From contig JANWHO010000261.1 in the NCBI GenBank assembly GCA_025450375.1, positions 1 through 11,092 on the forward strand: a stretch of DNA of 11,092 nt. The letters run 5' to 3'. The position numbers and the translations under genes are program-made. Every line of letters begins with the position of its first letter. Positions within the stretch are counted from its first letter, which is position 1. Source of the stretch: Chloroflexota bacterium. GTDB lineage: Bacteria; Chloroflexota; UBA5177; JANWHV01. The notes under the pieces are model-generated. The model searched no databases, had not been told where the DNA came from, and saw nothing but the letters and a program-made list of their open reading frames with translations. Below are positions 7,626 through 11,092 of the stretch, piece after piece.

Positions 7626-8480
7626 CTACCTCGCGCTCACGAACTGGGTGAAGACCCAGCCAAAGTTCTGACTCCCCAAAACCTGCACCTGGGCCCAGTT
7701 TCCCTGTACTCCAATCACCTTGAGCTTGTCGCGCGAGGTCAAGTGGCCGATTACCAGCCCTTTCGGCTCGCTCCGTAGTTGCAGATCATCGACCGTGGGC
7801 CGCACCACCAGGCCGGCATGGAGGTTGGGAGAGGTTTGCGAGGCATCAACCAGGGTGACATTTTTGGATGAATTGGTTTGCCCGCAACCGCCGCTGTCGG
7901 CGAAAACCTGGGTGAGATAGATAGTGTAGTTTCCCGGATCACCAAGGAGCGAGATGCCGATCCCCACGGCATGGTGATTTGGGTTGGTGATATTGTCCCA
8001 GTGCGGGCCGCCGCCATCCGCTTCGCGCGAGAAGAAGGCTTCACCATGTTGAATGGCCTCGCCCACTGTTGCCCCACTGCTGGTGACGACGTTTTGCCCG
8101 GCATAGACGGCTTGGATCCCGGCCACTTGTACGCGGGCGAGAATGCTGCCCGCTGGGTCGCCGTCGGACCACGAGCCAATCGAGGCCATGTACGCCGAAT
8201 GCAACTCCGCGATAGCGCTCAGGGTGGCGCTGCGCTGGAGGGCACCCATCCCAGCGTAGCGTTGGCGGTCGTGGGTTAGCGCGGCGTAAGCGATCCCAAG
8301 ATAGGCTCGGCCGGCGACCACCGCGGGATCGGAGGAGAGATCAAGAGCCGGGCAATCGACGCTGGAGGCGTGGCCCGAGGGACTGGCATGAGCTAGGAAG
8401 GGTCGGGGAGAGAAGGCCAGAAGAGAGAGGGCGAGAAGGACACCGCGGACGAGATTTCGTGCCGTTTTAGTCCTTGCCAT
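7626..8480 (-). CDS. Secreted CAP-domain (SCP-like) protein with C-terminal SH3 domain
   Basis: A 284-residue exported protein. The N-terminus has basic residues (MARTKTARNLVR), a hydrophobic stretch at about 13-30, and a likely signal peptidase site after AHA (30-32). The CAP domain covers about 50-195, with typical pieces AELHSAYM (91-98), GQNVV (128-132), HWDNITNPNHHAVGIGI (160-176) and YLTQVFA (188-194). Residues about 232-284 form an SH3-like domain (LQLRSEP, GHLTSRDKLKVIG, NWAQVQV, GWVFTQFVS), which in bacteria often binds cell wall. The protein probably sits outside the cell or on the wall; bacterial CAP proteins have no single known reaction. The ATG at 8478-8480 is preceded by GAGAGGAAG. 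It has its own promoter at 8559-8587 and a monocistronic look. Its 3' end faces the SIS gene across a palindrome. Confidence 0.88.
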   Translation of the reverse strand: MARTKTARNLVRGVLLALSLLAFSPRPFLAHASPSGHASSVDCPALDLSSDPAVVAGRAYLGIAYAALTHDRQRYAGMGALQRSATLSAIAELHSAYMASIGSWSDGDPAGSILARVQVAGIQAVYAGQNVVTSSGATVGEAIQHGEAFFSREADGGGPHWDNITNPNHHAVGIGISLLGDPGNYTIYLTQVFADSGGCGQTNSSKNVTLVDASQTSPNLHAGLVVRPTVDDLQLRSEPKGLVIGHLTSRDKLKVIGVQGNWAQVQVLGSQNFGWVFTQFVSAR

Positions 8481-8503
8481 GCCGGCTTCCTCTCGCTTGC
8501 AGC

Positions 8504-8520
8504 CGTACCAACGGGGTACG
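8504..8520 (-). other. Small hairpin in the CAP gene leader
   Basis: Perfect 6-bp arms CGTACC and GGTACG around a 5-base loop lie in the predicted 5' untranslated region, 23 bases before the CAP start codon. It may affect mRNA stability or initiation. It could also be chance in G+C-rich DNA. Confidence 0.3.
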
Positions 8521-8558
8521 TCACCGGCGCCCTGGAGCTATTCACCAGGCACCGGGTT

Positions 8559-8587
8559 AGGATAGCGAGTTCGGGAAGGTTTGGCAA
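8559..8587 (-). promoter_or_regulatory. Candidate housekeeping-sigma promoter for the CAP gene
   Basis: On the minus strand TTGCCA (8587-8582, 5 of 6 to the -35 consensus) is followed after exactly 17 bases by TATCCT (8564-8559, 4 of 6 to the -10). Transcription would start near 8552, leaving a leader of about 70 bases. A 7-bp inverted repeat (CACCCAC 8589-8595, GTGGGTG 8621-8627) abuts its upstream edge. Confidence 0.5.
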
Positions 8588-8588
8588 T

Positions 8589-8627
8589 CACCCACGATCC
8601 CTAGCCTGATTGGTTGTCAAGTGGGTG
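8589..8627. repeat. Inverted repeat just upstream of the CAP promoter
   Basis: CACCCAC at 8589-8595 and GTGGGTG at 8621-8627 are perfect complements 25 bp apart. The inner arm ends one base from the -35 box, a position typical of an activator or repressor site. With only 7 bases per arm, it may be chance. Confidence 0.3.
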
Positions 8628-8644
8628 CGTGGATATGGCACTGT

Positions 8645-8685
8645 AAAAAGCGAACTACCGTCCGGAAAGAGATCCAGACGGTAGT
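8645..8685 (-). terminator. Intrinsic terminator of the peroxiredoxin gene
   Basis: On the minus strand a perfect 9-bp stem (ACTACCGTC, 8685-8677, with GACGGTAGT, 8662-8654) closes a 14-base loop. It is followed four bases later by TTTTT (8649-8645). It begins 28 bp after the peroxiredoxin stop codon and fits a Rho-independent terminator well. Confidence 0.85.
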
Positions 8686-8713
8686 CACCAATTCCAGCAC
8701 GGAGGGTGGATGA

Positions 8714-9193
8714 TCAGGCGGCGAGGCTTTCGACCGCCTTCACGACCTCGGGATAGGGCGGTTCGTTCGCCGGGCTCTCTCCGACCCAGCGATAGACGAT
8801 ATTGCCGTCTGGGTCCAGCACGAAGACTGCCCGGCTGGCCACCTCCTTGACCATTCCGCCAAGCAACGGCCACACCACGTCGAAGGCGCGAATCGCCTCG
8901 CGCTCCATGTCGGACAACAGCGGGAAACTCAGGTTGTTCTTCTCTCCAAATGCTTGAAGAGCATAGGGGAGATCGATGCTGATCCCGTAGACCTTGGCAT
9001 TGAGCGTATTGAACTGGGCCAAGCTGTCGCGGAAGGTACACATCTCGGTGGTACACACACTGGTAAAGGCGGCCGGGAAAAAGGCGAGGACAAGTGGTTG
9101 GCCAAGGAGGTCCCGGACCCGCGTTTCCTTGAGATCGGTGGTGATGAGACGGGCGCTAAGCTGCTCCGCGGTCGCGGCCCTGGAGGTGATCAT
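8714..9193 (-). CDS. Peroxiredoxin (AhpC/TSA family, BCP/AhpE-like)
   Basis: A 159-residue thiol peroxidase that reduces hydrogen peroxide and organic hydroperoxides. The active-site motif PAAFTSVC (40-47) carries the peroxidatic Cys47 and Thr44, and Arg121 in SRAVFVLDPDG fits the third catalytic residue. A second cysteine, Cys52, lies four residues after (CTTEMC), the spacing of the resolving cysteine in BCP-type enzymes, while overall size and the RWVGESP segment recall AhpE-like proteins; the subclass is open. I chose the ATG at 9191-9193, with GAGGAG 6 bases upstream, over an in-frame start 18 codons earlier at 9247. A strong terminator follows. It is divergent from a probable ferritin-like gene. 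The glutaredoxin–reductase fusion in the window is a possible but unproven electron donor. Confidence 0.93.
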   Translation of the reverse strand: MITSRAATAEQLSARLITTDLKETRVRDLLGQPLVLAFFPAAFTSVCTTEMCTFRDSLAQFNTLNAKVYGISIDLPYALQAFGEKNNLSFPLLSDMEREAIRAFDVVWPLLGGMVKEVASRAVFVLDPDGNIVYRWVGESPANEPPYPEVVKAVESLAA

Positions 9194-9369
9194 ACGAGGC
9201 TCCTCATGACGATTGCGGCCAGGATGTGGCCACGTATATGGTACCAAAGAGTTTTTAGATGGAACGGGAGCGGACGGACTAGGCGCGTACCACGGGCCGG
9301 CTCATCCATCCGCATGATACAAGGGCGATCTTGACGCCGTACGATGACCATGTCCAGCTTGAGTGGACG

Positions 9370-9380
9370 TTGCATTGCAA
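9370..9380. promoter_or_regulatory. Short dyad upstream of the ferritin-like gene
   Basis: TTGCA-T-TGCAA is a perfect 11-bp dyad immediately before the ribosome-binding region of the downstream gene, in the 205-bp divergent region shared with the peroxiredoxin gene. It could be an operator for shared stress control. A TTGACG at 9331-9336 resembles a -35 box but has no -10 at normal distance, so I call no promoter here. Confidence 0.25.
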
Positions 9381-9398
9381 AAGTGAGGGATGTGAGCC

Positions 9399-9962
9399 GT
9401 GGCCAGTAAAGAGCAAGAAATCATGACCAAATATCTGGGCGACATGGTGGCGTTGGAGTCGCACATCCTGCAAGCTATCGGCATGCAGGCAAAACTGCTC
9501 GACGATCACGTCGACGCCCAGCGGAAGGTCAAGACCTATCGCGATACGCTCTCCACTCACGTCGATGCGTTGAAGGCGCGGCTGGATGAATTGGGCGGCA
9601 GTCCTACCCATCCGCTAAAAGAGGGAGTGGCGGCCGCCATTGGCGTGGCGGCGGGATTGGTGGACAAAATGCGCACCGAGGAAGCCTCCAAGGATTTGCG
9701 CGATGACTACACGGCGATCAACCATGCGATCATCGCCTACGAGATGATGTATACCACGGCCCTGGCGGCGGGTGATACCAAGACCGCCGATCTCTGCAAG
9801 CGTCACCTGCGAGACAATGCCCAGTTCGTGATGGAGATCAACAGCTTCATGCCCAAACTGGTGCTGGATGAACTGACGCAAGATGGGATGTCGGTGAAAC
9901 CAGACGCCCTCTCGAACGCTCAGGCCGGTATGCGGGAAGTGTGGTCACAGGCGGCGAGCTAA
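9399..9962 (+). CDS. Probable ferritin-like four-helix protein (DUF892/YciF-like)
   Basis: A 187-residue, almost wholly helical protein without signal peptide or membrane segment. The pattern of four long amphipathic helices (about 6-35, 39-65, 95-123, 127-152) with acidic and histidine residues (Glu19 and His21 in VALESHI, HVDALKARLDELGG, AIIAYEMMYT, VMEINSFM) resembles the ferritin-like superfamily, especially DUF892/YciF-type proteins linked to stress. I cannot verify a complete di-metal site by eye, so metal binding is inferred. The start is GTG at 9399 with GAGGGA about 8 bases upstream. The gene is divergent from the peroxiredoxin gene, which supports a role in oxidative or iron stress. 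A strong hairpin lies 36 bp after its stop. Real gene: high confidence; family: moderate. Confidence 0.8.
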   Translation: MASKEQEIMTKYLGDMVALESHILQAIGMQAKLLDDHVDAQRKVKTYRDTLSTHVDALKARLDELGGSPTHPLKEGVAAAIGVAAGLVDKMRTEEASKDLRDDYTAINHAIIAYEMMYTTALAAGDTKTADLCKRHLRDNAQFVMEINSFMPKLVLDELTQDGMSVKPDALSNAQAGMREVWSQAAS

Positions 9963-9998
9963 CGCGGGTTAGGGCCGCTCCCGATCTATCCCCTCTAA

Positions 9999-10023
9999 AG
10001 AGGCGGCAGGCGCTGCCGCCTCT
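9999..10023. terminator. Strong hairpin between convergent genes
   Basis: A perfect 11-bp stem (AGAGGCGGCAG at 9999-10009 and its complement at 10013-10023) has a 3-base loop. It lies 36 bp after the ferritin-like gene and starts at the stop codon of the broken Uma2 gene coming from the other side. On the minus strand its closing arm merges into TTT. On the plus strand no T-run follows. It probably ends transcription from both sides. Confidence 0.6.
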
Positions 10024-10349
10024 CAGGGAAAAAGGTGATTGAGCGGCAGTGCGAATCCTGGGAGGATGTCGTCGGTGAGCGTGAACTGCATCCCAACCTC
10101 TCCACAGGCTACCATGCCAACCAACTTTATGCGCTGATCGACGCCCTGTTCAGGGGTCCAGCCTAGGGCGCGCGCCCGATCCTCCAGATGCCGATCGATA
10201 GCCGATACGAGTTGTGCTTCAATAAACCCGTGCTTCCACCTTGGCGGCTACATGGCGCGTATTTCTCCTCGCACCAATTCATGGCGATTGCCGTCATTGG
10301 GCAGAGCCATGAACTCCTCAACGGTGACCGGGCGCGACCTCGTGAGCAT
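10023..10349 (-). pseudogene. Broken Uma2-family endonuclease gene
   Basis: A 109-codon frame from ATG 10349 to TGA 10023 is Uma2-like but damaged twice. Codons 1-33 match the Uma2 start (TVEEFMALPNDGNRHELVRG, 9-28). Codon 34 is TAG where relatives usually have Ser in an M-S-P-P context, so TCG to TAG is the likely change. The same frame continues with KHGFIEAQLVSAI (39-51), the next conserved helix, then soon reaches the typical C-terminus DDILPGFALPLNHLF (93-107). Intact Uma2 proteins are about 180-200 residues, so roughly 80-90 central residues holding the PD-(D/E)XK catalytic core are missing. GGGGAGA lies about 7 bases before the ATG and a TATACT box at 10386-10381, so the original expression signals survive. 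It lies between paaD and a terminator hairpin. Confidence 0.85.
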
Positions 10350-10380
10350 CTTTCGTTCTCCCCTGGATGATCGTACCCGG

Positions 10381-10386
10381 AGTATA
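10381..10386 (-). promoter_or_regulatory. Candidate -10 box before the Uma2 relic
   Basis: TATACT on the minus strand matches 5 of 6 bases of the -10 consensus and ends 31 bases before the Uma2 ATG. No convincing -35 box is found at 16-18 bp spacing, so the call is weak. Confidence 0.3.
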
Positions 10387-10408
10387 CAACGTCGGGTCAG
10401 CGACCTGC

Positions 10409-10897
10409 TTACAGCGCCTTGAAACGCTCGAAGGGATTGCGGCACTCGGCGCAGCGGTAGATGGAGCGGCAAGGGGTGGGGCCAAACAGATTTTCCATGG
10501 TGGTACGGGTTGAGCCGCAGAAGGGACAGACCACGGTTTGCTTGTGAATCATGGGGAGGGAGCGGCCGCGGGTGAGAGGAGCGGGCGCGATGCCGAAATC
10601 AAGCAGATGGGCGCGCCCTTGATCGGTGATCCGGTCGCTGGTCCAGATCGGATCGAAGACGAAGCGGACTTGCACGTCTCTCACTCCTGGTTCGCGGGCC
10701 AGGCGGCCACGGACGTTCTCGGCGATGATCGGGAGGGCGGGGCAGCCGGAAAAGGTCGGGAGAATCTCCACGTCCACCAGCCCGGACTCATCAAGCTGAA
10801 TCTCACCTACCATCCCCATGTCCAGGATGCTGACCGTGGGGATCTCCGGGTCCACCACCTCGGCCAGGGCTGCTCGAAGGCTGTTGGCCGTGGTCAT
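10409..10897 (-). CDS. paaD: 1,2-phenylacetyl-CoA epoxidase subunit PaaD
   Basis: PaaD is an accessory protein of the phenylacetyl-CoA epoxidase complex (PaaABCE) in aerobic phenylacetate breakdown, thought to help assemble its metal centres. The 162 residues contain the MIP18/DUF59-type N-terminal domain (EVVDPEIPTVSILDMGMV, 13-30; PTFSGCPA, 47-54, with conserved Cys52; DPIWTSDRITDQGR, 82-95) and a C-terminal zinc-ribbon-like part, with CPFC (Cys124, Cys127) and further cysteines at 143, 149 and 152, ending FERFKAL. I chose ATG 10897, which begins 13 bp after the paaC stop, but GTG codons at 10906 and 10924 are also in frame; the last overlaps paaC by 14 bases. No ribosome site clearly decides between them. 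The gene is the last intact one in the operon; the broken Uma2 gene follows. Confidence 0.92.
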   Translation of the reverse strand: MTTANSLRAALAEVVDPEIPTVSILDMGMVGEIQLDESGLVDVEILPTFSGCPALPIIAENVRGRLAREPGVRDVQVRFVFDPIWTSDRITDQGRAHLLDFGIAPAPLTRGRSLPMIHKQTVVCPFCGSTRTTMENLFGPTPCRSIYRCAECRNPFERFKAL

Positions 10898-10910
10898 CGT
10901 GGGCACGGGG

Positions 10911-11092
10911 TCACCAGCTTTCACCCAGTCCCGAGGTGGAGACCATGGTCATTTCCGCGTGTAGAGCCTGGAAATCATCGCTTACCGGGCGTGACCCGCG
11001 TGGTTCGGGCGCGACATCCAACAGGCGGACCAGCGCGGGGTCGATGGCGACCAGCAAGGGCCGCGCCTGTTCGCGCCAGGAAGTGTGAAGAC
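10911..11092 (-). CDS. paaC: 1,2-phenylacetyl-CoA epoxidase subunit PaaC, C-terminal 59 codons only
   Basis: The minus-strand frame ending at TGA 10913-10911 gives 59 residues, cut at the right window edge. It ends with a helix and tail (ALHAEMTMVSTSGLGESW) matching the usual PaaC terminus, in which an acidic H-x-E-M-type helix precedes a short tail ending in Trp. The earlier part (PLLVAIDPALVRLL) fits the helix before it. PaaC is the structural, ferritin-fold partner of the catalytic PaaA subunit. Identification rests on this short tail plus its place immediately before paaD, as in known paaABCDE clusters; the rest of the operon should lie beyond the window. Confidence 0.8.
   Translation of the reverse strand, partial: LHTSWREQARPLLVAIDPALVRLLDVAPEPRGSRPVSDDFQALHAEMTMVSTSGLGESW

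Noticed and set aside
8615..8620. Perfect TTGACA on the minus strand upstream of the CAP gene
   Set aside because: No -10-like hexamer at 16-18 bp; the TTGCCA/TATCCT pair nearer the gene is better.
9194..9247. Longer peroxiredoxin start giving 177 residues
   Set aside because: The GAGGAG ribosome site lies inside this extension, 6 bases before the ATG at 9193, and the extra residues do not look like the family.
10248..10472. 74-residue minus-strand frame starting inside paaD
   Set aside because: Only its last 33 residues are meaningful, being the Uma2 N-terminus; the rest is an out-of-frame read of paaD and intergenic DNA.

Overview
The window is G+C-rich, densely coded bacterial chromosome with short intergenic gaps and several GTG starts. 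Gene content points to an aerobic heterotroph: phenylacetyl-CoA epoxidase genes, a secreted CAP-domain protein, a Uma2-family relic, and a glutaredoxin–thioredoxin reductase fusion. The style fits the Chloroflexota (Thermomicrobia/Sphaerobacter-like), but this placement is an impression only, because there is no marker gene in the window. I see no rRNA, tRNA, CRISPR array, insertion sequence or phage gene.

Layout. (1) Positions 1-5930, minus strand: a run transcribed leftward, zwf (glucose-6-phosphate dehydrogenase), a histidine phosphatase overlapping it by 4 bp, a glutaredoxin–thioredoxin reductase fusion, and a large GH63-type glucosidase cut by the left edge. (2) Positions 5931-6128: a divergent intergenic region with short repeated and inverted sequence motifs. 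(3) Positions 6129-7558, plus strand: a single-domain response regulator and, 2 bp later, a two-SIS-domain sugar-phosphate enzyme resembling GlmS without its glutaminase half. (4) Positions 7559-8480: a perfect 29-bp palindrome, then a convergent minus-strand gene for a secreted CAP + SH3 protein with a recognisable promoter. (5) Positions 8645-9962: a peroxiredoxin (minus, with a clear intrinsic terminator) divergent from a probable ferritin-like four-helix protein (plus). (6) Positions 9999-10349: a strong hairpin and a broken Uma2-family nuclease gene. (7) Positions 10409-11092, minus strand: the end of a phenylacetate operon, paaD and the last 59 codons of paaC.

How the genes may work together. 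Zwf makes NADPH at the entry to the pentose phosphate pathway, and the glucosidase could release its sugar feedstock. The reductase fusion next door would use reducing equivalents for thiol redox control, although its usual NADPH-phosphate motif is altered. The peroxiredoxin and ferritin-like protein form a second, peroxide/iron-linked stress pair. The response regulator plus SIS enzyme is the least explained unit. No complete, clearly undescribed system is visible; the most promising leads are the response regulator–SIS pair, the reductase fusion and the doubly damaged Uma2 gene.
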